Source: an uncultured Bacteroides sp. (GTDB lineage: Bacteria; Bacteroidota; Bacteroidia; Bacteroidales; Bacteroidaceae). From it: DNA of 5,864 nucleotides. Position numbers and translations under genes: made by a program. How positions within the stretch are numbered: the stretch's first letter is position 1; each line of letters starts with the position of its first letter. The stretch spans positions 1-5,864 of the forward strand of contig CALADS010000017.1 in the NCBI GenBank assembly GCA_937890825.1. Reading direction: 5' to 3'. Below, piece after piece: positions 1-5,731 of the stretch. The notes below the pieces were generated by a model that was given only the letters and a program-made list of their open reading frames with translations, had not been told where the DNA came from and did not search any database.

Positions 1-39
1 AAGAGAGCGACCTTCTCATTCTGAGAGGGCCGCTCTCTT
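1..39. terminator. Strong hairpin, probable terminator of an upstream gene
   Basis: Bases 1-9 (AAGAGAGCG) are exactly complementary to 31-39 (CGCTCTCTT). After one A/C mismatch (10 versus 30) the stem continues as 11-18 with 22-29, with a single T-G wobble, closing on a three-base TTC loop. The following sequence is only modestly T-rich (GCTTTATAG), so it is not a textbook intrinsic terminator. Its place at the window edge, ahead of a promoter region, fits the end of a preceding transcription unit. The near-symmetry means it could also end a transcript arriving on the minus strand. Confidence 0.65.
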
Positions 40-41
40 GC

Positions 42-70
42 TTTATAGTCAGTTGAATTTCTTTTTATAG
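42..70 (+). promoter_or_regulatory. Directly repeated TTTATAG element, candidate activator site
   Basis: TTTATAG occurs at 42-48 and again at 64-70, 22 bases apart, or about two helical turns, so both copies lie on the same DNA face. They lie upstream of the sigma-54-type promoter, where an NtrC-family enhancer-binding protein could bind. The second copy, extended as TTTTTATAGCTG (62-73), resembles TCTTCATAGCTG (5638-5649) upstream of the second sigma-54-like site. The element is short and AT-rich, so chance is a real alternative. Confidence 0.25.
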
Positions 71-106
71 CTGATACACAGTCTGTTAGTTCTTGATTTA
101 TTTTCT

Positions 107-122
107 TGGCACATCCCTTGCC
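107..122 (+). promoter_or_regulatory. Sigma-54 (RpoN) -24/-12 promoter of the kdp operon
   Basis: The sequence TGGCAC, five bases, then TTGCC matches the sigma-54 consensus TGGCAC-N5-TTGCW in all the key bases. The GG (108-109) and the GC (120-121) are separated by exactly ten bases, as that holoenzyme requires. Transcription would start near 133, giving a leader of about 47 bases before the first micro-ORF at 180. Sigma-54 promoters are silent without an ATP-hydrolysing NtrC-family activator, so this implies tight on/off control of kdp. I see no better Bacteroidales housekeeping promoter (TTTG / TAnnTTTG) in the same stretch. The start site is inferred. Confidence 0.75.
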
Positions 123-141
123 TATATGATGCCATCATGTA
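123..141. repeat. Inverted repeat across the predicted transcription start
   Basis: TATATGAT (123-130) and ATCATGTA (134-141) form an inverted repeat around a three-base GCC centre, with seven of eight positions strictly complementary and one T-G wobble. The centre coincides with the predicted sigma-54 start near 133. It may be an operator for a DNA-binding dimer. It could be chance, as the arms are AT-rich. Confidence 0.35.
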
Positions 142-179
142 TAACTCATAATAATTGTAATAAATAAAATGAAAAGAAA

Positions 180-275
180 ATGAATGAAATGATTGGAATC
201 GCCATCTGTGTAGCAAGCGGATTGGCCTGTTTTAAAATGTTTATGAAGTGTATCGATTGGTTCGATAACCTATAA
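180..275 (+). CDS. 31-residue membrane micro-protein upstream of kdpF, function unknown
   Basis: A 31-codon frame runs from ATG at 180 to TAA at 273-275, in the kdp leader and 12 bases before kdpF. The product begins MNEMIGIAICVASGLACF and ends CIDWFDNL. A hydrophobic stretch at about residues 4-18 could span or enter the membrane, followed by a short segment with two lysines and an aromatic/acidic tail. It has two alternating hydrophobic and polar faces and three cysteines. The start lies in an A-rich context (GAAAAGAAAATG), usual for Bacteroidota. It is not KdpF, because the next frame fits that family better. It may be a second small membrane subunit or assembly factor of the Kdp pump, or a leader peptide. 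I do not recognise a named family. That it is a real gene is supported by its position, its tight spacing to kdpF and its transmembrane-like composition. Confidence 0.6.
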   Translation: MNEMIGIAICVASGLACFKMFMKCIDWFDNL

Positions 276-287
276 AAAAAGAAAGGT

Positions 288-368
288 ATGTATACAGCAT
301 TGTTTATCGTAGGTTTTATCCTGTTCGGCTATCTTGCTTATGTCTTGGTTAAGCCGGAAAAATTCTAA
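288..368 (+). CDS. kdpF: KdpF, small membrane subunit of the potassium-transporting ATPase
   Basis: This 26-residue frame encodes one transmembrane helix (about residues 2-20, rich in F, I, L, V, G and Y) and ends LVKPEKF. In length and layout it follows E. coli KdpF, a 29-residue single-span peptide with a GY(L)-Y-(A/V)-L core and a short polar C-terminal end containing E and F. In the known complex KdpF packs against KdpA and stabilises the pump much as a lipid would. The start is preceded immediately by AGAAAGG (280-286), a purine-rich ribosome site lying unusually close to the ATG. It sits 12 bases before kdpA, in the canonical kdpF-A order. Such short genes are often missed by gene callers. 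Confidence 0.85.
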   Translation: MYTALFIVGFILFGYLAYVLVKPEKF

Positions 369-380
369 AAAGTAGAAATT

Positions 381-2087
381 ATGAATACAGAAATAATAGG
401 TATAGTAGCCCAAGTGGTATTGATGGTTGTTCTCAGCTATCCGCTGGGAAAATACATCGCTCGTGTATATCGAGGAAAAAAGGTTTGGACAGATTTTATG
501 AAGCCGATAGAAGGATGGATTTTCCGTCTTTCGGGCATTCATCCCGATGAAGAAATGAACTGGAAGCAATTCTTGAGAGCATTACTCACCGTGAATCTGT
601 TTTGGTTCATTTGGGGTATGGTGTTGCTTACCTTGCAAGGTTGGTTGCCTCTGAATCCGGATGGCAATTTGGCACAAAGTGCTCACCAGGCTTTCAACAC
701 CTGCATTTCGTTTATGGTAAACTGCAACGAACAGCACTACAGTGGAGAAAGTAACTTAACCTATTTTACTCAGCTCTTCGTTATTATGCTGTTCCAGTTC
801 CTGACTGCTGCTACCGGTATGGCTGCCATGGCAGGAATTATGAAAGCTTTGGGAGAAAAGACCACACAAACTATCGGCAATTTCTGGAAATTTTTGGTAC
901 TTAGCTGTACCCGTATTCTTCTTCCGTTGTCTTTAGTTGTCGGCTTTATTCTAATTACGCAAGGTACTCCCATGGGATTTGACGGAAAAATGGAAGTAAC
1001 CACCCTGGAAGGTGAAACCCAATATGTATCACAAGGTCCGGCGGCTGCCATTATCCCCATCAAACAGTTGGGTACCAATGGCGGAGGCTATTTCGGTGTT
1101 AACTCTTCCCATCCCTTGGAAAATCCGACCTATTTATCCAATATGATAGAATGCTGGTCCATCTTGATTATCCCTATGGCTATGGCTTTTGCATTCGGAT
1201 TTTATGTGAAACGGAAGAAATTAGGATACAGCATCTATGGAGTTATGCTGGTAGCCTTTCTGATTGGAGCCTGTGTCAATGTATCACAAGAGATGGGAGG
1301 TAATCCACGTATTGATGACATGGAAATTGCACAAGAAAATGGCTCAATGGAAGGAAAAGAAATACGTTTGGGGGCTGGTGCCACCGGATTGTGGAGTGTT
1401 GCGACCACCGTAACCTCCAATGGGTCTGTCAACGGCATGCATGACTCTACCCTGCCTCTTTCAGGGATGATAGAAATGCTGAACATGCAGATTAATACGT
1501 GGTTCGGTGGTGTCGGCGTAGGCTGGATGAATTACTTTACGTTCCTCATCATCGCTGTATTTATCAGCGGGTTGATGGTAGGCCGAACTCCTGAATTCAT
1601 GGGCCACAAGGTGGAAGCTCGCGAAATGAAAATCGCTTCTATCGTAGCGCTGCTGCATCCGTTTGTCATCCTGGTAGGAACGGCTCTGGCTGCCTATCTG
1701 TATGTTCATGCCCCGGCTTTTGTGGCGAGTGAAGGCGGATGGCTCAACAATCCTGGTTCCCATGGATTGGGAGAAATGCTTTATGAGTTTACCTCTTGTG
1801 CGGCCAATAACGGATCTGGATTCGAAGGCTTGGGTGACAATACCTGGTTCTGGAATTTTTCCTGTGGCATTGTACTGATCCTGAGCCGTTTCATTCCGAT
1901 TATCGGCCAGGTAGCTTTGGCCGGACTGCTGGCTCAGAAAAGATACATTCCTGAAAGTGCTGGTACGCTGAAAACCGATACGGTGACCTTTGCTGTCATG
2001 ACTTTTGCTGTTATCTTTATTGTAGCAGCCTTGTCTTTCTTCCCGGCACAGGCCCTGACCACACTGACGGAACATTTTACTCTCTAA
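381..2087 (+). CDS. kdpA: KdpA, potassium-binding and translocating subunit of the Kdp ATPase
   Basis: This 568-residue inner-membrane protein is close to the usual family length (E. coli 557). KdpA is a relative of the Trk/Ktr/HKT channels that selects K+ and passes it to KdpB. The four selectivity-filter loops are visible: CNEQHYSGES at about 115-124, GTNGGGYFGVNSSHP at 231-245, the MHDSTLPLSG...FGGVGVGW region at 353-382, and SCAANNGSGFEGLG at 472-485. Q118 and the glycines at 234-236 correspond by alignment to E. coli Q116 and G232, which set affinity and selectivity. The conserved cytoplasmic GRTPEFMGHKVE lies at 401-412. About ten hydrophobic helices run through the chain. The start has an A-rich leader (AAAAAGTAGAAATT), and kdpB begins 26 bases after the stop. 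It looks intact. Confidence 0.97.
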   Translation: MNTEIIGIVAQVVLMVVLSYPLGKYIARVYRGKKVWTDFMKPIEGWIFRLSGIHPDEEMNWKQFLRALLTVNLFWFIWGMVLLTLQGWLPLNPDGNLAQSAHQAFNTCISFMVNCNEQHYSGESNLTYFTQLFVIMLFQFLTAATGMAAMAGIMKALGEKTTQTIGNFWKFLVLSCTRILLPLSLVVGFILITQGTPMGFDGKMEVTTLEGETQYVSQGPAAAIIPIKQLGTNGGGYFGVNSSHPLENPTYLSNMIECWSILIIPMAMAFAFGFYVKRKKLGYSIYGVMLVAFLIGACVNVSQEMGGNPRIDDMEIAQENGSMEGKEIRLGAGATGLWSVATTVTSNGSVNGMHDSTLPLSGMIEMLNMQINTWFGGVGVGWMNYFTFLIIAVFISGLMVGRTPEFMGHKVEAREMKIASIVALLHPFVILVGTALAAYLYVHAPAFVASEGGWLNNPGSHGLGEMLYEFTSCAANNGSGFEGLGDNTWFWNFSCGIVLILSRFIPIIGQVALAGLLAQKRYIPESAGTLKTDTVTFAVMTFAVIFIVAALSFFPAQALTTLTEHFTL

Positions 2088-2113
2088 TTACAACTGATTA
2101 ATAGCAAGAAAAT

Positions 2114-4150
2114 ATGAATACTAAAAATACAAACAACTCGTTGTTTCAGAAAGACCAGCTGAAAGCCAGTCTCAAACAGTCTTTCGTCAAACTGAATCCA
2201 CGACTGATGGTGAAAAACCCTATTATGTTCACAGTGGAAATCGCCACCTTTTTCATGCTGCCGGTGACCGTCTATTCAGCGGTAAGCGATGCACAGGGCT
2301 CGGTAATCTATAACTTCAGCGTTTTCGTCATTCTTTTTCTGACCTTGCTTTTTGCCAACTTTGCGGAAGCCATCGCCGAAGCACGGGGCAAGGCTCAGGC
2401 TGACAGCCTGCGCAAAACTCGTGAGGAAACACCTGCCAAGCGGGTCACAGATGGAAAGCTGGAGTCTGTAAGCAGTTCCCAACTGAAGAAAGGCGATGTC
2501 TTTGAGTGTGAAGCAGGGGATGTCATTCCTGCAGACGGTGAAATCATAGAAGGTCTGGCCTCCATCGATGAAAGTGCGATTACGGGAGAATCCGCTCCGG
2601 TTATCCGTGAAGCCGGCGGAGATAAAAGTTCGGTAACTGGGGGTACAAAAGTGCTCTCAGATCGGATTCGGGTGGTGGTTACCACACAGCCCGGAGAGAG
2701 TTTCCTTGACAAGATGATTGCATTGGTCGAAGGGGCTAGCCGGCAGAAAACGCCGAATGAGATTGCACTGACTATCCTGCTGGCTGTATTCACACTTGTC
2801 TTTCTGGTGGTGTGCATTACGCTGAAGCCGATGGCCGACTATTCCGGCACTACCATTACGATAGCCGCTTTCTTGTCTCTCTTTGTCTGTCTGATTCCTA
2901 CCACCATCGGTGGACTGCTTTCCGCCATCGGAATTGCAGGTATGGACCGCGCACTGCGTGCCAATGTCATCACCAAATCCGGAAAAGCCGTTGAGACAGC
3001 AGGAGATGTGGATACACTTTTACTGGACAAGACGGGTACCATCACTATCGGAAACCGTAAGGCTACAGCCTTTCATCCGGTCAAAGAGATTCCTCTGCGC
3101 CCTTTTGTGGAAATATGCATGCTCTCTTCCTTAGCCGATGACACTCCGGAAGGTAAATCCATCATCGAATTGGGACGCGAACAAGGCATCCGCATGCATA
3201 CACTCCAGACGGAAGGGGCCCACATGATCCAGTTTACAGCGGAAACCAAATGCTCCGGCATAGACCTGAAAGACGGTACCCAAATTCGTAAAGGGGCTTT
3301 TGATGCCATCCGCAGCCTGACGCAGGCAGCCGGTCATGATTTTCCCCGGGAAACGGAAGATGCAATTCGAAACATATCAGGCAACGGAGGTACTCCTTTG
3401 GTGGTCTGTGTCAATCAGAAAGTAGCCGGTGTCATTGAATTGCAGGACATTATCAAACCAGGTATAGAAGAGCGATTTGAACGCTTACGAAAAATGGGTG
3501 TCAAAACGGTGATGGTAACGGGAGACAATCCCTTGACGGCACAATACATTGCCAAAAAAGCGGGTGTGGATGACTTCATCGCCGAAGCCAAGCCGGAAGA
3601 CAAGATGAATTACATCCGTCGGGAACAAGCGGCCGGCAAGCTGGTGGCCATGATGGGTGACGGTACAAACGATGCTCCGGCTTTGGCACAGGCCAACGTA
3701 GGGGTAGCCATGAACAGCGGTACACAGGCGGCAAAAGAGGCCGGCAACATGGTTGACCTGGATAATGACCCGACTAAACTGATCGAAATCGTAGAGATAG
3801 GAAAGCAGCTGTTGATGACACGAGGTACACTGACCACCTTCTCCATCGCTAACGATGTGGCAAAATACTTTGCTATCATTCCGGCCTTGTTCATGGTTTC
3901 TGTTCCTCAATTGGGTGCCCTTAACATCATGGGGCTTCACAGTCCCGAAAGTGCCATCCTGTCTGCCGTCATCTTCAATGCGCTCATCATTCCTGCGCTG
4001 ATACCTCTGGCGCTGAAAGGAGTTGCCTACAAGCCGATCGGTGCCAGTGCTCTGCTTCGTCGAAACCTGCTTATCTATGGGGTAGGCGGTTTAATCGCTC
4101 CTTTTGTGGGTATCAAGCTGATTGATCTGCTCGTTGGACTATTTGTCTAA
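2114..4150 (+). CDS. kdpB: KdpB, catalytic P-type ATPase subunit of the Kdp pump
   Basis: This 678-residue inner-membrane protein (E. coli 682) hydrolyses ATP to drive K+ uptake through KdpA. The P-type ATPase signatures are complete: the actuator-domain TGES at 157-160, the phosphorylated aspartate D305 in DKTGT, TGDN at 469-472 and GDGTNDAP at 515-522. The ATP-binding domain has F374 and K393 (in IRKGAFDAIR), matching E. coli F377 and K395. The membrane ion site IPTTIGG lies at 261-267, and D581 and K584 in FSIANDVAKYF match E. coli D583 and K586. Hydrophobic helices occur near 37-58, 63-90, 218-236, 245-275 and in several segments from 585 to the end. S160 aligns with E. coli S162, whose phosphorylation inhibits the pump at high K+. 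The start ATG follows AGCAAGAAAAT. No damage is visible. Confidence 0.98.
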   Translation: MNTKNTNNSLFQKDQLKASLKQSFVKLNPRLMVKNPIMFTVEIATFFMLPVTVYSAVSDAQGSVIYNFSVFVILFLTLLFANFAEAIAEARGKAQADSLRKTREETPAKRVTDGKLESVSSSQLKKGDVFECEAGDVIPADGEIIEGLASIDESAITGESAPVIREAGGDKSSVTGGTKVLSDRIRVVVTTQPGESFLDKMIALVEGASRQKTPNEIALTILLAVFTLVFLVVCITLKPMADYSGTTITIAAFLSLFVCLIPTTIGGLLSAIGIAGMDRALRANVITKSGKAVETAGDVDTLLLDKTGTITIGNRKATAFHPVKEIPLRPFVEICMLSSLADDTPEGKSIIELGREQGIRMHTLQTEGAHMIQFTAETKCSGIDLKDGTQIRKGAFDAIRSLTQAAGHDFPRETEDAIRNISGNGGTPLVVCVNQKVAGVIELQDIIKPGIEERFERLRKMGVKTVMVTGDNPLTAQYIAKKAGVDDFIAEAKPEDKMNYIRREQAAGKLVAMMGDGTNDAPALAQANVGVAMNSGTQAAKEAGNMVDLDNDPTKLIEIVEIGKQLLMTRGTLTTFSIANDVAKYFAIIPALFMVSVPQLGALNIMGLHSPESAILSAVIFNALIIPALIPLALKGVAYKPIGASALLRRNLLIYGVGGLIAPFVGIKLIDLLVGLFV

Positions 4151-4209
4151 CCTATCTTTCATGATAATTTATTCAAATCCTTTTAAATTGACTCGTAAAA
4201 TTATTCATT

Positions 4210-4803
4210 ATGAAGAATCTGATAAAATCAATAAAACTCACTCTTGTTTTTTGTGTGTTTTTGTCCGTATGTTATGTGCTGGTCCTGTGGGCGTATGCCC
4301 AGTTCGCCGCACCGGGTGAGGGTGGCAATGTCGAAACTGTCACGCTAAACGGAAAAGTAGTGGGGGTAGCCAACGTCGGACAGCGGTTTACCCAAGATAT
4401 TTATTTTTGGGGACGACCTTCCTGTGCAGGTGACGGTTACGACGGCACCAGCTCGGCCGGCAGCAACAAAGGGGTAACCAATGAAAGCTACCTGAAAGAA
4501 GTCGAGGCCCGGATAGACACCTTTTTGCTGCACCATCCGTACCTGAAACGTGCGGAGGTGCCTGCAGAAATGGTAACGGCCAGTGCCTCCGGATTGGATC
4601 CTGACATCACACCTGCCTGTGCCTATGTGCAGATAAAACGGGTAGCTACTGCCAGGGGATTGAGCGAAAAAGAAGTGAAAGCACTGGTGGAAAACCATAT
4701 CGAAAGACCGCTTTTCGGCGTTTTCGGGCCTTCCAAAATCAATGTATTGAAACTGAATGTTGCTTTAGATGAACATAAGAAAAAAGCATTAATCTGTTTG
4801 TAA
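4210..4803 (+). CDS. kdpC: KdpC, accessory subunit of the potassium-transporting ATPase
   Basis: This 197-residue protein (E. coli 190) has one N-terminal transmembrane helix at about residues 9-31 after a short basic start (MKNLIKSIK), then a soluble domain outside the cytoplasmic membrane. KdpC associates with KdpA/B and raises the apparent ATP affinity of the pump. Diagnostic features are FWGRPS (66-71), a glycine/serine-rich loop ending SAGSNKG (82-88), and VTASASGLDPDITP (122-135), the strongest family signature. The ERPLFGVFGPSKINVLKLN block (165-183) follows. A 59-base AT-rich gap separates it from kdpB; I see no gene or terminator there. The lysine-rich tail ends ICL. Its stop is followed after one base by the next start, so translation of the next gene may be coupled. 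Confidence 0.95.
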   Translation: MKNLIKSIKLTLVFCVFLSVCYVLVLWAYAQFAAPGEGGNVETVTLNGKVVGVANVGQRFTQDIYFWGRPSCAGDGYDGTSSAGSNKGVTNESYLKEVEARIDTFLLHHPYLKRAEVPAEMVTASASGLDPDITPACAYVQIKRVATARGLSEKEVKALVENHIERPLFGVFGPSKINVLKLNVALDEHKKKALICL

Positions 4804-4804
4804 T

Positions 4805-5521
4805 ATGTATACTTTTATCAAAAAAAATCTGCTTCTCATAGGAGTAGTGGCTTGTTTATATCCTTTACAAGTTTCTGCACAAGACAAACTATCCGTTCAT
4901 GCCAAGGCGGATTTCGTTTCTGACTATGTCTGGCGCGGGGCCGATCAGCAGTCCGGTTGTTCGGTACAGCCTTCTCTCACGCTGGGTTATGCTGGTTTTT
5001 CCCTCAATGTTTGGGGCAGCCAGTCACTCACCAAATGGGAAGAGGGAGGTTCCAAAGAATGGGACATCAACCTCGGATATACCTACCGGAATTTAACGGC
5101 CACCTTGTCCGATTATTGGTGGAGCGGTATCAACCAACCTTATGGCCATTACAAAAACAGCCATTATTTCGAGGGTACTCTGGCTTACTGCTTTGGCGAT
5201 TCTTTTCCGCTGTCCCTTTCATGGAGCACCATGTTTGCCGGGGCAGACAAGAATGAGAAGGGCAATCTGCAGGCATCTACTTACCTTTCGGCCTCCTATC
5301 CCTTCCGGCTACCTGCTGACATAGTGCTGACTCCCGCTGTCGGCTTTACTCCCTGGAAAGGAATGTATCACCATAAAGCCGCTTTTACAGACGTATCTCT
5401 GAAAGTTTCCAAGGAAGTATCGTTGTCAAACCATTTAGCAATCCCCTTATTTGTTCAAGCTATCGTATCACCGGTATATGACCGAACTTACCTGGTAGCA
5501 GGGATCGGCATCGGATTTTAA
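4805..5521 (+). CDS. Outer-membrane beta-barrel protein, porin-like, in the kdp operon
   Basis: This 238-residue product starts one base after the kdpC stop, so it is almost certainly co-transcribed and probably translationally coupled. An N-terminal signal peptide (basic IKKN, hydrophobic core at 9-20, VSA-Q cleavage at 25/26) sends it out of the cytoplasm. The mature part has no long hydrophobic helix. It shows alternating amphipathic strands with many aromatics, for example DFVSDYVWRGADQQSG (36-51), GFSLNVWGS (64-72) and WDINLGYTYRNL (86-97), and ends in GIGIGF with the terminal phenylalanine typical of outer-membrane barrels. The SDYVWRG motif and following pattern resemble the TorF-type putative porins (TIGR02001-like), but this is from memory and not a search. 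An outer-membrane pore in this operon could help K+ or another solute reach KdpFABC. The substrate is unknown. Confidence 0.85.
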   Translation: MYTFIKKNLLLIGVVACLYPLQVSAQDKLSVHAKADFVSDYVWRGADQQSGCSVQPSLTLGYAGFSLNVWGSQSLTKWEEGGSKEWDINLGYTYRNLTATLSDYWWSGINQPYGHYKNSHYFEGTLAYCFGDSFPLSLSWSTMFAGADKNEKGNLQASTYLSASYPFRLPADIVLTPAVGFTPWKGMYHHKAAFTDVSLKVSKEVSLSNHLAIPLFVQAIVSPVYDRTYLVAGIGIGF

Positions 5522-5525
5522 CATG

Positions 5526-5556
5526 TCCACCACCTTGTACTCTTAAGGACAGTGGA
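5526..5556 (+). repeat. Weak hairpin just after the porin-like gene
   Basis: TCCAC (5526-5530) can pair with GTGGA (5552-5556). CCTT (5533-5536) then pairs with AAGG (5545-5548) across a small internal loop. No T-run follows, so it is not an intrinsic terminator on its own. TGTCC/GGACA (5524-5528/5547-5551) is a competing fold. It may protect the 3' end of the kdp transcript, or be chance. Confidence 0.3.
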
Positions 5557-5567
5557 AAGGAAAGACT

Positions 5568-5626
5568 TGTTTTCTCAAAATGAAAAGGTTTCTTCTCAGA
5601 TTGAGAAAACAGTTTGCCTTTTCATT
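5568..5626 (+). terminator. Interlocking inverted repeats, probable end of the kdp transcript
   Basis: TGTTTTCTCAA (5568-5578) is exactly complementary to TTGAGAAAACA (5601-5611). AATGAAAAGG (5579-5588) is exactly complementary to CCTTTTCATT (5617-5626). A third, shorter pairing is TTCTCA (5593-5598) with TGAGAA (5602-5607) around a GAT loop. The two long stems interlock, so they are alternatives or a pseudoknot. T-rich sequence follows both (GTTTGCC, then CCTCTTTTATATCTTC). Lying between the porin-like gene and a new promoter, this is the most likely terminator, but it is AT-rich and unproven. Confidence 0.5.
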
Positions 5627-5684
5627 CCTCTTTTATATCTTCATAGCTGCTGATTTTCAAGTGATAATGAAAGATTTCGAACAA

Positions 5685-5700
5685 TGGCACAGTCCTTGTT
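5685..5700 (+). promoter_or_regulatory. Sigma-54-like promoter before the TrkH-like gene
   Basis: TGGCAC, five bases, then TTGTT matches the sigma-54 consensus except that the -12 element is TTGT instead of TTGC. The GG (5686-5687) and the G of the -12 element (5698) have the exact spacing seen at the kdp promoter. A start near 5711 would place the transcript about 21 bases before the ATG at 5732. That geometry favours a real promoter, but the change of the conserved C makes it weaker than the site at 107-122. Confidence 0.5.
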
Positions 5701-5731
5701 TCTCATGTAATAAAATTAAAATAAAAGAACA

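Noticed and set aside
169..183. A four-codon ORF (MKRK, stop) whose TGA overlaps the ATG of the micro-ORF at 180
   Set aside because: The ATGA overlap hints at coupling, but so short a frame in A-rich sequence is expected by chance and the A-rich tract is better explained as the ribosome landing site.
663..685. Other TGGCAC matches inside genes, such as at 668 in kdpA
   Set aside because: None has a TTGC-like element at the required five-base spacing, so they are coding sequence, not promoters.
1461..2075. A 204-codon minus-strand frame opposite the end of kdpA
   Set aside because: It is fully antisense to a conserved gene, has no recognisable domain and an arginine/serine/glutamine-rich composition typical of shadow frames.
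3485..3940. A 151-codon minus-strand frame opposite kdpB
   Set aside because: It lies opposite the conserved TGDN and GDGTNDAP coding region, with histidine- and cysteine-rich sequence and no recognisable family.
4151..4209. Gap between kdpB and kdpC as a possible internal promoter or terminator
   Set aside because: It is AT-rich but shows no convincing stem with a T-run and no sigma-54 or TTTG/TAnnTTTG pair. It is most simply an untranslated spacer.
4805..4870. Possible lipobox VVAC (residues 14-17) in the porin-like protein
   Set aside because: The residues after the cysteine are hydrophobic (LYPL) and a good signal peptidase I site (VSA-Q) follows at 25/26. A barrel ending in phenylalanine fits ordinary signal cleavage better than lipidation.
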